Shown: positions 44,070 through 52,676 of the stretch, piece after piece
Position numbering within the stretch: the stretch's first letter is position 1
How the letters are laid out: each line of letters begins with the position of its first letter
Translations under genes and position numbers: made by a program
Assembly (NCBI RefSeq): GCF_025215155.1
Contig: NZ_JALHAM010000107.1
From: Dryocola clanedunensis
Lineage (GTDB): Bacteria > Pseudomonadota > Gammaproteobacteria > Enterobacterales > Enterobacteriaceae
Reading direction: 5' to 3' (one strand)
Length of the DNA stretch: 64,000 bases
The notes under the pieces: generated by a model
Databases searched by the model: none
Told to the model about the DNA's origin: nothing
Seen by the model: only the letters and a program-made list of their open reading frames with translations

Positions 44070-45065
44070 TTATGAACTTTGATGATGCCGGGTACGGTAT
44101 TTGTCGATCAGCACCGCTATGATGATCACCGCCCCTTTGATCACCAGCTGCCAGAAATAGGAGACGCCCATCAGCGTCATACCGTTGTTGAGCGTGGCGA
44201 TAATCAGCGCCCCCACCAGGGTGCCGGTAATGGTGCCAATTCCGCCCACAAAGCTGGTGCCGCCAAGGATCACCGCCGCAATGGCGTCCAGCTCGTAGCC
44301 CATGCCAAGGTTGCCGTTGGCGCTGTACAGTCGGGAAGCGCTCATCACGCCGCCAAGCCCGGAAAGCAGCCCGCTCATGCCGTAGACGAACAGCAGCACC
44401 AGCCAGACCTTGATCCCCGTCAGGCGTGCGGCCTGCATGTTGCCGCCCACCGCGTAGATATGCACCCCGAGCGTGGTACGACGCAGGATGAACCAGCACA
44501 CCACGATCACCGCCAGGGCAATAACGACCAGCCAGGGAATGGGGCCAAGGTACGAGTTGCCTATCCATTCGAAGTTAATATTTGAGTTGATGACCGTGGT
44601 GCCGTCCGCCAGCAGGTAAGCCGCGCCGCGCAGGGCGGTATAGGTGCCGAGCGTGACGATAAACGGCGGCAGCCCCGCCCAGGCGACCAGCATGCCGTTA
44701 AACAGCCCAAGCCCGGTGCCCATCATCAGCGCGGCGGGGATCGACAGCGACTCCCAGCCCGGCATCAGCGACACCACCATCGCCGTCACCGCCGTGGTGC
44801 CCAGAATCGAACCCACGGACAGGTCAATCCCTCCGGTCAGAATGATGAAGGTCATCCCGGCGGCGAGAACGATATTGATCGACGACTGCCGGGCGATGTT
44901 CAGCAGGTTAGATTCGGTAAAGAAGTTCGGGGTGATAAATCCAAAAACGGCGACGATCAGGATCAGAATGGGCAATATCCCCACCGTTTGCATCAAATCG
45001 CCAAAAAGCGCTTTTTTCAGCGAGGCTGATTTAGCGACCTGCTGGGGGGTGACAGGATTAGTCAT
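44070..45065 (-). CDS. Sugar ABC transporter permease (RbsC-like)
   Basis: A 331-residue inner-membrane permease of the BPD_transp_2 family with about ten helices. The ATG at 45065 overlaps the ATPase stop by 8 bp and begins M-T-N-P-V-T-P-Q-Q. Signatures: L-T-G-G-I-D-L-S-V-G-S near 87, N-G and P-P-F-I-V-T-L-G-T near 150, the A-A-R-L-T-G-I-K-V coupling segment near 220 and G-Y-E-L-D-A-I-A-A-V-I-L-G-G-T-S near 260. It forms a homodimer with the RbsA-like ATPase. Confidence 0.94.
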   Translation of the reverse strand: MTNPVTPQQVAKSASLKKALFGDLMQTVGILPILILIVAVFGFITPNFFTESNLLNIARQSSINIVLAAGMTFIILTGGIDLSVGSILGTTAVTAMVVSLMPGWESLSIPAALMMGTGLGLFNGMLVAWAGLPPFIVTLGTYTALRGAAYLLADGTTVINSNINFEWIGNSYLGPIPWLVVIALAVIVVCWFILRRTTLGVHIYAVGGNMQAARLTGIKVWLVLLFVYGMSGLLSGLGGVMSASRLYSANGNLGMGYELDAIAAVILGGTSFVGGIGTITGTLVGALIIATLNNGMTLMGVSYFWQLVIKGAVIIIAVLIDKYRTRHHQSS

Positions 45066-46581
45066 GATGAACCACCTTTTTATGGGCATCTTCCACGCCG
45101 GTTGCCAGCGTCATAATGTTCTCTTGCGAGATATCTCTGCCGTGAAGCTCACCCGCAATGCTGCCTTCCCGCATCACGTAAACGCGATCGCTCATGCCGA
45201 CGACTTCCGGCAGCTCGCTTGAGATCATCAGGATCGCCACGCCCTGGCGGGCCATCTGGCTCATGATCCGGTAGATCTCACTTTTCGCCCCAACGTCAAC
45301 GCCACGGGTTGGCTCGTCGAGGATCAAAATTCGCGGGCCGATCGCCACCCAGCGGGAGATCAGCAGCTTCTGCTGGTTGCCGCCGGACAGGCCCCCGGCG
45401 CGCACCTGCGCATGCGGAACGCGGATATTCAGCAGGCTGATGGCATCGTCAGAAATCGTCCGGGCCTTCTTGCGATCCAGCCAGCCGTAGCGGGCGTCGC
45501 GCTCGAGCGTGGCCATGGTGATGTTGTCCTGCGCCGCCAGCTCCAGGAACAGGCCCTGTTCTTTACGGTTCTCGGTCAGAAAGCCGATACCGTGGCGAAT
45601 AGCTTCGCGAGGGGAGCGGATAGTGACGGGATTCCCGTCGATTTCAATCGTGCCGCCCGTGGATTTGCGGACGCCAAAAATCAGCTGTGCCAGCTCGGAG
45701 CGTCCGGCTCCGACCAGCCCCGCGAGGCCGACGATTTCTCCGGAGCGTACCTGTAAGCTCACCGGCTGGACTTTGCCGCCGTCCGTCAGGTGGTGGACAT
45801 TCAGGCGCGGGTTACCTAACGGGATATCTCGTTCTTTGTTGAACAGATCGCTCAGCGGACGGCCAACCATCATGCGCACCAGCTCGCTGGCGTTGAGATT
45901 TTCGCGCGTCAGGCTGCCGACGTACTGCCCGTCGCGCAGCACGCTGACCCGGTCCGATAATTCATACACTTCCGCCATGCGGTGGCTGATATAGATAATC
46001 GCCATCCCCTCATCGCGCAGCCGCATAATCAGCTCAAACAGGCGGTGGGTTTCACGCGACGACAGCGCAGCCGTCGGCTCATCCATGACTAAAATGCGGC
46101 TGTTGCGGTGTAGCGCACGGGCAATCTCTACCTGCTGCTGTTCGGCAATGGTCAGCTTCATCACTAAATCGCTGGCCTTAAACTGGGCGCCGAGGCGGTC
46201 TATCACCGTCTGGGCCTGCATCACCATCTCTTTACGCTGAACCAGCCCGCCGCGTGAAAGCTCGCTGCCGAGGAAAATGTTCTCCGCAACGGTGAGGTTA
46301 GGGGCCAGCTGCATTTCCTGATAGATAAGCGTGATGCCTGCGCTGAGCGCGTCTTTTGGCCCCTTAATGCTGTAGGGCTGCCCTTCAATAAGGATTTCGC
46401 CGCTGGTGGCGGTGTAGGCCCCGGCGAGGATCTTCATCAGCGTACTTTTGCCCGCGCCGTTTTCGCCCATTAACGAGTGAATTTCGCCGGGGAACACCGT
46501 CAGGTCGACGCCTTTCAGCGCATAGAACTTGCCAAAAGTTTTGGCAATATTGCGCATCTCCAGAATGGGAACGCTACTCAT
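45058..46581 (-). CDS. Sugar ABC transporter ATPase (RbsA-like)
   Basis: A 507-residue fused double ATPase. The ATG at 46581 has a CAGGAG ribosome site; a longer frame is not supported. The N-terminal half has Walker A G-E-N-G-A-G-K-S-T near 40 and Walker B R-I-L-V-M-D-E-P-T-A. The C-terminal half has the degenerate G-L-V-G-A-G-R-S-E-L near 285 that is normal for this family, then the signature L-S-G-G-N-Q-Q-K and I-L-I-L-D-E-P-T-R-G-V-D. It heads an operon with the permease and binding protein. No LacI regulator adjoins; a hybrid kinase is divergent upstream. Confidence 0.94.
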   Translation of the reverse strand: MSSVPILEMRNIAKTFGKFYALKGVDLTVFPGEIHSLMGENGAGKSTLMKILAGAYTATSGEILIEGQPYSIKGPKDALSAGITLIYQEMQLAPNLTVAENIFLGSELSRGGLVQRKEMVMQAQTVIDRLGAQFKASDLVMKLTIAEQQQVEIARALHRNSRILVMDEPTAALSSRETHRLFELIMRLRDEGMAIIYISHRMAEVYELSDRVSVLRDGQYVGSLTRENLNASELVRMMVGRPLSDLFNKERDIPLGNPRLNVHHLTDGGKVQPVSLQVRSGEIVGLAGLVGAGRSELAQLIFGVRKSTGGTIEIDGNPVTIRSPREAIRHGIGFLTENRKEQGLFLELAAQDNITMATLERDARYGWLDRKKARTISDDAISLLNIRVPHAQVRAGGLSGGNQQKLLISRWVAIGPRILILDEPTRGVDVGAKSEIYRIMSQMARQGVAILMISSELPEVVGMSDRVYVMREGSIAGELHGRDISQENIMTLATGVEDAHKKVVHHD

Positions 46582-46744
46582 GGCGCGGCTCCTGCGGATA
46601 AGGTTTCGATTGCTGCCAGTCAACCACACGCGGGTAAATGCAAAATGTCAGAAGCCGTTCATATTTGTCATAGTTGTGAATAGTTAACCGAGATCACATT
46701 ACCGGCTGGGAATGATTCGATAACAGACCTCATGGGCTAAACCT

Positions 46745-46774
46745 GTAAGGTGGATAAGCGCTGCGCCATCCACC
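46745..46774. repeat. REP palindrome upstream of the hybrid kinase
   Basis: gtaaggtggataagcg ... cgccatccacc, a REP unit in the divergent 216-bp gap between the ABC operon and the kinase. It is an unusual place, since REPs normally follow genes. Confidence 0.75.
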
Positions 46775-46797
46775 GTTGAAAACAGACCGGAGCCTGC

Positions 46798-49371
46798 ATG
46801 CCGCAACCCAGCACACCGTTTTTTTCCAGCGCGCGTGGCCGCCTGCTGTCCTTCAACCTGTTGGTGATGGCGGTAACGTTAATGGTCTGCGGCGTGGCGG
46901 TGCTGGGCTTTCAGCACGCCAGCCGTTTACAGGAGCAGGTGCAGGGACAAACGCTCAGCGATATGTCCGGCAGCATGAAGCTGGCGCGGGATACGGCAAA
47001 CGTGGCGACGGCGGCGGTGCGGCTGACGCAGGTTGTGGGGGCGCTGGAATACCAGAGCGAAGCCGCGCAGCTTAAGCAAACGCAGCTGGCTTTGCAGAAC
47101 TCCCTGAGCCATCTGGCGAACGCGCCGCTCGCGCGCCATGAGCCGCAGCTGGTGGCGCGCATTACCGAAAGAAGCAACGAGCTGGAAAGCAGCGTGACGC
47201 GCATGCTGGAGCTGGGCCATCGCCGCCACATGGAGCGAAACGACCTGCTCAGCGCGCTCTACCAGAACCAAAGTTATTTACACCACATTCAGGATATCAA
47301 CGCCCGTGACCGGCTGAACGTGCCGGATGCGGCCCTGCTCGCCGAGCTGGACCGGCTGATACTGATTGCTATCCAGACGCCGTCACCGAAAGCCACGGTA
47401 GCGCAGTTAACCGAAGTTATGGCTGCGCTACCCGCTGCTGCTCAATCGCCGCCGGTAAATGATATTTTGCAGGAGATGCGCGCCCATTTGCGTCTTTTAC
47501 TCCCGCTTTCCCAGCGGCTTGATAACAGCGATCTTGCCATCGCCTGGTTTATGTATCACATCAAAGCGCTGGTGGCGTTCCTGAATCAGGACATCAACCT
47601 TTATGTGCAAAAGGTCGGGCAGGAGTCGCTGAACCGCACGGAACAAAGCCATAAAGACCTCCAGTCCATCATCTCCTTTATCGGGCTTTTCGCCCTGCTG
47701 GCGCTGGTTATCACCGGATTTGCCGGCTGGTATATCTACCGCAATCTGGGTTCAAACCTGACGGCTATTTCGCAAGCTATGACGCGGCTGGCCCGTGGGG
47801 AGCGGGATGTCAGCGTCCCGGCGTTGCAGCGGAGGGACGAACTTGGCGAGCTGGCGCGCGCGTTTAACGTTTTTGCGCGCAATACCGCATCTCTGGAGCA
47901 CACCTCGAAGCTGCTGAAGGAAAAAAGCACGCAGCTGGAAACGACCTTCCACGCCATGCGGGACGGCTTTGCCCTGTTTGATAACGACGGCTGTCTGGTG
48001 GTATGGAATCCGCATTACCCGCTGCTGCTGGGGCTAAGGCCGGAACAATTACAGCGCGGCCAGCACTATCTGGCTCTGTTAAAGCAGGTCACTACTTTGC
48101 AGCAGCACATTCTGGAAAATCTCTCCCGCCCCCTGCCAAAGCCGCAGGAGCTGCGGCTGGAAGATAACAGAACCATCGAACTGCGCTTCAGCCCGGTGCC
48201 GGGGCGCGGCATGGTCAACCTGGTGCTGGAAAGAAGTGAGCGTAAGGCGCTGGAGGAAGCGCTGGTACACGGCCAGAAAATGAAGGCGGTAGGGCAGCTG
48301 ACCGGCGGTCTTGCCCATGATTTCAATAACCTGCTGGCGGTGATCGTCGGCAGCCTCGAGCTTATCCCCACGGATTCGCCGGATGCCGCACGCGTTACTC
48401 GCTCTCTAAGGGCGGCGGAACGCGGCGCGCAGCTGACCCAGCGTCTGCTGGCGTTTTCGCGCAAGCAATCGCTGCATCCGCACGCCGTCGCCATGAAAAG
48501 CCTGCTGGAGAACCTCGACCCGCTGATACGCCACTCGCTTCCGGCCGGACTGTCGCTGGACATTGAAGCGCAGCAGCCGGCCTGGCCCGCCTGGATTGAC
48601 GTGAATCAGCTGGAAAATGCGATTATCAACCTGGTGATGAACGCCCGGGACGCCATGGACGGGCAGGCGGGCAGCATAAAAATCCGCACCTGGAATCAGC
48701 GGGTGGTGCGCTCCAGCGGGCGTAAGCAGGATATGGTCGCCCTTGAGGTGATTGATGCCGGACACGGGATGTCGGCGGAGATAAAAGCGCAGGTTTTCGA
48801 GCCGTTCTTTACCACCAAACAGACCGGCAGCGGCAGCGGTCTCGGCCTGTCGATGGTCTACGGCTTTGTGCGCCAGTCCGGAGGCCGGGTGCAGATTGAA
48901 AGCGCGCCGGGGCAGGGGACGCTGGTGCGGCTGCAGCTGCCACGGGCGCCCGCACGGGCAGTGGAGATCCCTTCGCCATTGATGCCCGCCGCTAATGAGA
49001 TCCAGGATCGGCTTGTGCTGGTGCTGGAGGATGAACACGATGTGCGTCAGACATTGTGCGAACAGCTTCATCAGCTGGGCTACCTGACGCTGGAAACGGC
49101 GGACAGCGAGCTGGCTATCAGCATGCTGGCAGAGGTACCGGATATCAGCATTGTGATAAGCGACTTAATGCTGCCCGGAAGCAGGAGCGGAGCAGAGGTT
49201 TTACAGCACGCGCGGGAGCATTATCCGCAGCTCACATTACTGTTAATCAGCGGCCAGGACCTGCGCGCCAGCGGGCGGCAGCTGCCGGACGTGGAGCTGT
49301 TGCGTAAGCCGTTTAGTCAGCTTCAGCTTGCCCAGGCCCTGCGCCGCGCGTGGCATGCTTCATCGGCATGA
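46798..49371 (+). CDS. Hybrid sensor histidine kinase
   Basis: An 857-residue membrane kinase. TM1 is about 16-40, a mainly helical periplasmic sensor is about 41-285 and TM2 is about 290-312. A HAMP domain follows (to about 365; L-A-R-G-E-R-D-V-S-V), then a PAS domain (T-F-H-A-M-R-D-G-F-A-L-F-D-N-D-G-C-L) from about 385. The HisKA has His507 in G-G-L-A-H-D-F-N-N-L-L-A and the ATPase domain has N-A-R-D-A-M and G-S-G-S-G-L-G-L-S-M-V-Y. The C-terminal receiver carries Asp789 in V-I-S-D-L-M-L-P-G. No DNA-binding domain or cognate regulator adjoins. Divergence from the sugar ABC operon suggests sensing tied to that locus, but this is inference. Confidence 0.9.
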   Translation: MPQPSTPFFSSARGRLLSFNLLVMAVTLMVCGVAVLGFQHASRLQEQVQGQTLSDMSGSMKLARDTANVATAAVRLTQVVGALEYQSEAAQLKQTQLALQNSLSHLANAPLARHEPQLVARITERSNELESSVTRMLELGHRRHMERNDLLSALYQNQSYLHHIQDINARDRLNVPDAALLAELDRLILIAIQTPSPKATVAQLTEVMAALPAAAQSPPVNDILQEMRAHLRLLLPLSQRLDNSDLAIAWFMYHIKALVAFLNQDINLYVQKVGQESLNRTEQSHKDLQSIISFIGLFALLALVITGFAGWYIYRNLGSNLTAISQAMTRLARGERDVSVPALQRRDELGELARAFNVFARNTASLEHTSKLLKEKSTQLETTFHAMRDGFALFDNDGCLVVWNPHYPLLLGLRPEQLQRGQHYLALLKQVTTLQQHILENLSRPLPKPQELRLEDNRTIELRFSPVPGRGMVNLVLERSERKALEEALVHGQKMKAVGQLTGGLAHDFNNLLAVIVGSLELIPTDSPDAARVTRSLRAAERGAQLTQRLLAFSRKQSLHPHAVAMKSLLENLDPLIRHSLPAGLSLDIEAQQPAWPAWIDVNQLENAIINLVMNARDAMDGQAGSIKIRTWNQRVVRSSGRKQDMVALEVIDAGHGMSAEIKAQVFEPFFTTKQTGSGSGLGLSMVYGFVRQSGGRVQIESAPGQGTLVRLQLPRAPARAVEIPSPLMPAANEIQDRLVLVLEDEHDVRQTLCEQLHQLGYLTLETADSELAISMLAEVPDISIVISDLMLPGSRSGAEVLQHAREHYPQLTLLLISGQDLRASGRQLPDVELLRKPFSQLQLAQALRRAWHASSA

Positions 49372-49535
49372 CAAAAGGAAAAAAGGTCAACGGCAAACAA
49401 TTGACTCGGCGGACGGAAGCGGACATTAATAGATTGCCCCTTCAAGGCTTCCAGGAGGAAGCGGGCGGAACCGGAAAGTCACCTGAGCGCCTCATTAAAC
49501 TATGCACCTCATCAATCATCCTGTAGCAAGGACTT

Positions 49536-49557
49536 AGCCCCTCTGCAAAGAGGGGCT
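49536..49557. terminator. Hairpin between the hybrid kinase and yjdP
   Basis: agcccctct / agaggggct, a perfect 9-bp stem with a 4-nt loop, in a 282-bp non-coding gap. No long T-run follows (gactttgc), so it may be an mRNA structure or protein site. The rest of the gap holds no gene I can support. Confidence 0.45.
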
Positions 49558-49653
49558 GACTTTGCAGGCACCTCGCCGAATATGGGAATCCTCTGCTGTC
49601 GCGCACCGTGCGCCTTTCATACGCTAGCCGCAGACCTTTTCTGAGACTGACTT

Positions 49654-49998
49654 ATGAACCGATACGCCACCGCCGTGCTGTTATCCGCCCTGAGCATGAC
49701 TCCGCTTGTCCACGCAGACGAGCTGGACGGCCTGTTCGATAACTCCATCGTCAGCTCGATTTCGCAGGCGATTAACGACGCCTATAACCCCAACGGCAGT
49801 CAGAACCGTGACGATGACGATCGTCGCCCGTACGAGGACGACAGGCAGCGAAATTCAGACGACCAGCGCCGCTACGAAGACCGTCATCGGCAGCTGGAAG
49901 ACCGCCGCCGTCAGCTGGATGACCAGCAGCGTCAGCTGGACGAACAGCGCCGCCAGCTTGAAGACGACGAGCGCCGGCTTGATGATGATTTTCGGTAG
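49654..49998 (+). CDS. yjdP: YjdP family exported protein
   Basis: A 114-residue protein with a signal peptide (M-N-R-Y-A-T ... L-V-H-A-D). The mature part starts with I-S-Q-A-I-N-D-A-Y-N-P-N as in E. coli YjdP. The last 60 residues are almost wholly charged and built on heptad-like R-R-Q-L-D/E-D units that should form a long helix or coiled coil. The function is unknown. It lies upstream of the phn cluster as in E. coli, but with an extra gene between. Confidence 0.87.
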   Translation: MNRYATAVLLSALSMTPLVHADELDGLFDNSIVSSISQAINDAYNPNGSQNRDDDDRRPYEDDRQRNSDDQRRYEDRHRQLEDRRRQLDDQQRQLDEQRRQLEDDERRLDDDFR

Positions 49999-50233
49999 CG
50001 AATGATCTTCACCGGCAACAGTTGCAGCGTTACATTTCTGATTTGCGAGCTGTCCCGGGGAGCTTAAATCTGCTCATAAAAAGAGCAAAAAAAGTGCCTG
50101 TCGCTGTGGTATGGTTTTTCCTGGGCCGTCTGTTTCGATGATACAAGTACCCGTAATTACTGGGAAAAGTCGAAAATATGCGCTGGCTTAAAAGGGAAAA
50201 ATAAGCATACTTGAGATAAGGACTTCTCCACCG

Positions 50234-50827
50234 ATGGCACCGAAATTGATCAGCGACGCGGAATTCAACAGAAAACTCAACGATCCGGCGCGTAACCGGG
50301 AGCACACGCTTGCTTTTCTGGACAAGGGCGTAAAGCCGTTCAGTTTGCCTGGCTATGTTCCTCCGGCTGGTTATCGCCTATTGATCTCGCGGGATGAAAA
50401 ACAGTGCCGCCTCATCAAAGATGACTTCACCGCGTATGCCGTAAAAATCGTCACGGGAAATTTTGTGGTGCCGGGCAAAGAACATTGCACGCAGGTGATG
50501 GTCTGGCGAACGTTTTTGGCCGAGTATCAGCATGCCCTTAATGGCCTGGCACAGCTGTTTTTTGCCTGGCTTCTGGAAACCTATGACATCGTCGTATCGG
50601 ATAAAGAGCAGACCGGCGATGGGCGTCGTTTCTGGGAATACCGCATCACCGAAGCCATTACGAACCCGCGTTATGAAGTCATGGTCTGGGATGGAAACAA
50701 AGAAGAGAATGAATTACACGTTATCGCCAGCGAAGCGGAATTCGTGAGCAAATGGTCGCCCTGGGCGTGGGGGACCGATCCGGAAATCCATCCGCATCGC
50801 CTGCTGGTTATTGCCCGGATCAAATAG
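50234..50827 (+). CDS. Uncharacterised 197-residue protein
   Basis: I do not recognise this protein. It starts M-A-P-K-L-I-S-D-A-E-F-N-R-K-L-N, has no signal peptide or membrane segment, and is mixed alpha/beta in composition with many aromatic residues (seven Trp). Notable stretches are L-A-F-L-D-K-G-V-K-P-F near 27, Q-H-A-L-N-G-L-A-Q-L-F-F-A-W-L-L-E near 98 and S-P-W-A-W-G-T-D-P-E-I-H near 174. The upstream ribosome site is weak (ataagga, 12 bp away). It sits between yjdP and phnP, which are neighbours in E. coli, and is followed by a REP, so it looks like an insertion. Coding is supported by frame length and synteny break only. Confidence 0.7.
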   Translation: MAPKLISDAEFNRKLNDPARNREHTLAFLDKGVKPFSLPGYVPPAGYRLLISRDEKQCRLIKDDFTAYAVKIVTGNFVVPGKEHCTQVMVWRTFLAEYQHALNGLAQLFFAWLLETYDIVVSDKEQTGDGRRFWEYRITEAITNPRYEVMVWDGNKEENELHVIASEAEFVSKWSPWAWGTDPEIHPHRLLVIARIK

Positions 50828-50857
50828 CCTCTGAGGTGTTGATAATCACCATCTTTC

Positions 50858-50887
50858 GTAGGCCGGATAAGCGCAGCGCCATCCGGC
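50858..50887. repeat. REP palindrome between the unknown gene and phnP
   Basis: gtaggccggataagcg ... cgccatccggc, a typical REP unit in the converging gap. Confidence 0.8.
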
Positions 50888-50895
50888 AAAAAAAC

Positions 50896-51654
50896 TTAAT
50901 CCACCTCGATCACCAGCCCGTCAAACGCGGCTTCGAATCCCGGTGGTAAATCGTTTTCCATTAGCCAGCAGTCGAACTGGTGGCTGATGTGCGTGAGGAT
51001 CACGCGTGGGCAGCCGATGTGTTTATTCAGGGCTATCACCGTATTCAAATCGCAGTGGTTTTTTGGCGTTTCCGCTCTGGGTTCGTGGCTGCAATCAATC
51101 ACCACCACTTCGGGCTTATTGTTCACCAGAAACTTCAATGTCTTCTCAGGCAGCCCTGCCGTATCGCATAGCCAGGCTACGCGGCTGTGGGGCGTTTCAA
51201 ACAGGTAGCCGAAGGTCAGCTTCGAGTGGTTCAGGGGCAGGGGTGTCACGCGCAGCGCCTGCAGGGTGAACCAGACGAACGGCTCCAGCGTATGGCTGAA
51301 ATCCAGTATGCCGGGGTGCTTAAAGAGATCGTCGCAGCCTTGTTCGTCCGGCGGGCCGTAGACACGGATTTTCTCACCTACGCCCCAGCGCAGCGGGAAC
51401 AGGCCCTGCACATGATCCATATGGTAATGGGTGAGCAGAAACTGGTGGATCTCTTCGGGCTGCCAGCAGTCCATCAGGTCGGGAATCCCCGCGTCCAGCA
51501 GCGTCACCGCCTTGTTGAACTTCACCACTGCGCTGCAAGGTTTGCGGCGATACCGCGGGTTATTGCGGGCGCGTTCGCAGGCGTTACAGCGGCAGCCAAA
51601 CGCGGGAACCAGCTGCGCGCCACCGGTGCCGCTAAGGGTGATTTTCAGGCTCAC
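50896..51654 (-). CDS. phnP: Phosphoribosyl 1,2-cyclic phosphate phosphodiesterase PhnP
   Basis: A metallo-beta-lactamase-fold enzyme that opens 5-phosphoribosyl 1,2-cyclic phosphate, the product of C-P lyase, to ribose 1,5-bisphosphate. The 252 residues match E. coli PhnP: the structural zinc cysteines G-C-R-C-N-A-C-E near 21, the metal motif T-H-Y-H-M-D-H near 76, and later C-S-H, H-C-D-L-N and T-H-I-S-H. It is the last gene of the phn operon and overlaps phnO by 23 bp. Confidence 0.96.
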   Translation of the reverse strand: MSLKITLSGTGGAQLVPAFGCRCNACERARNNPRYRRKPCSAVVKFNKAVTLLDAGIPDLMDCWQPEEIHQFLLTHYHMDHVQGLFPLRWGVGEKIRVYGPPDEQGCDDLFKHPGILDFSHTLEPFVWFTLQALRVTPLPLNHSKLTFGYLFETPHSRVAWLCDTAGLPEKTLKFLVNNKPEVVVIDCSHEPRAETPKNHCDLNTVIALNKHIGCPRVILTHISHQFDCWLMENDLPPGFEAAFDGLVIEVD

Positions 51655-52096
51655 TGTTGCTCTCCACCGGTTTGGTAAAGCGAAAATGGGTCTGTTTATA
51701 GCCTTCGCGCTGGTAAAAACGGTGCGCGTCCAGGCGTCCGGTGCTGGTGGAGAGTTCCGTTAGCTCCGCCCCCGCGATACGCGCCTGCTCTTCCGCCCAC
51801 GCCAGCAGCTTGCTGCCTACGCCGTGGCCCCGCGCCTGCGGCATCACCACCAGCTCCTGGATCTCCGCAATCCAGTTCACATGATGCAGATGAAACTGCA
51901 TATGCAGGCCGATCATGCCGACAACGTCGCCGTTAAGCAGGGCAAGCTGGTAGCACAGGTTGTGATCTTCGAGATTCGCCGCAAAGCCGACGTTAAAAGC
52001 CTGGCGGTCAAACTCCGCCTGCTTCAGCTCGCAGATCAGGGCGTAAACAATATCGCCGTCGGCAATTGTGGCGCGGCGAAACTCTACATCAGACAT
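51632..52096 (-). CDS. phnO: Aminoalkylphosphonate N-acetyltransferase PhnO
   Basis: A GNAT acetyltransferase of 154 residues that acetylates aminoalkylphosphonates, in E. coli needed for use of 1-aminoalkylphosphonic acid. The acetyl-CoA-binding signature V-V-M-P-Q-A-R-G-H-G-V-G-S-K-L-L lies near 86. The frame shares Y-A-L-I-C-E-L-K-Q-A-E-F and H-F-R-F-T-K with the E. coli protein and is about ten residues longer at the C-terminus, where it overlaps phnP. It also overlaps phnN by 8 bp. Confidence 0.95.
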   Translation of the reverse strand: MSDVEFRRATIADGDIVYALICELKQAEFDRQAFNVGFAANLEDHNLCYQLALLNGDVVGMIGLHMQFHLHHVNWIAEIQELVVMPQARGHGVGSKLLAWAEEQARIAGAELTELSTSTGRLDAHRFYQREGYKQTHFRFTKPVESNSEPENHP

Positions 52097-52676
52097 GGCG
52101 TGGCTCCTTACGGCGAAAGTGAACGACGTTGGCGTTGCGCTGGCCGTTTACCATGCGCATAAACGACTCGACTGACTGTAGCAGACTGCCGTCGTTATGG
52201 AGTACCAGACAGTCGTCCAGATCCGGCGTATAAAAAGCCGCCCGCTGCAGGCGCTGCTCAATCTGCTGCGGCGTTTCCCGACCGCGCAGTTCGAGCCGCT
52301 GGCGCAGCACTTCCGTTGAAACGTGCAGGCAAATGGGCACCAGCGCATCGCCGTAGCGCCGTCGCGCCTGCTTCAGGTGCTGGCGCGAGCCGTTCACCAC
52401 CACGTCAAAGCCCGCCTCAAGCCAGATATCCAGCTCGACGCCGACGCCGTAGCTCTGGTGATGCGCCTGCCAGCTCAGGGCAAACAGCCCCTGCTCCTGC
52501 CGCAGCGCGAACTCCTTTTCGCTGAGCGCAACGTGATTTTCGCAGCCCGCGTCGGCCGCGCGGGTGATATAGCGGTGCGCCACCAGCAGCCGATTGTTTT
52601 CCTGCTGGCGGAGCGCCGTCAGCAGGCTGTCTTTCCCGGAGCCGGACGGCCCCATCAACCAGACCATTTTGCTCAT
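52089..52676 (-). CDS. phnN: Ribose 1,5-bisphosphokinase PhnN
   Basis: A 195-residue P-loop kinase that phosphorylates ribose 1,5-bisphosphate to PRPP, the end of the phosphonate route. Walker A is G-P-S-G-S-G-K-D-S near 9 and the guanylate-kinase-like R-Y-I-T-R-A region lies near 36. It overlaps phnM by one base (TGATG-type junction) and phnO by eight, which indicates translational coupling. Confidence 0.95.
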   Translation of the reverse strand: MSKMVWLMGPSGSGKDSLLTALRQQENNRLLVAHRYITRAADAGCENHVALSEKEFALRQEQGLFALSWQAHHQSYGVGVELDIWLEAGFDVVVNGSRQHLKQARRRYGDALVPICLHVSTEVLRQRLELRGRETPQQIEQRLQRAAFYTPDLDDCLVLHNDGSLLQSVESFMRMVNGQRNANVVHFRRKEPRHV

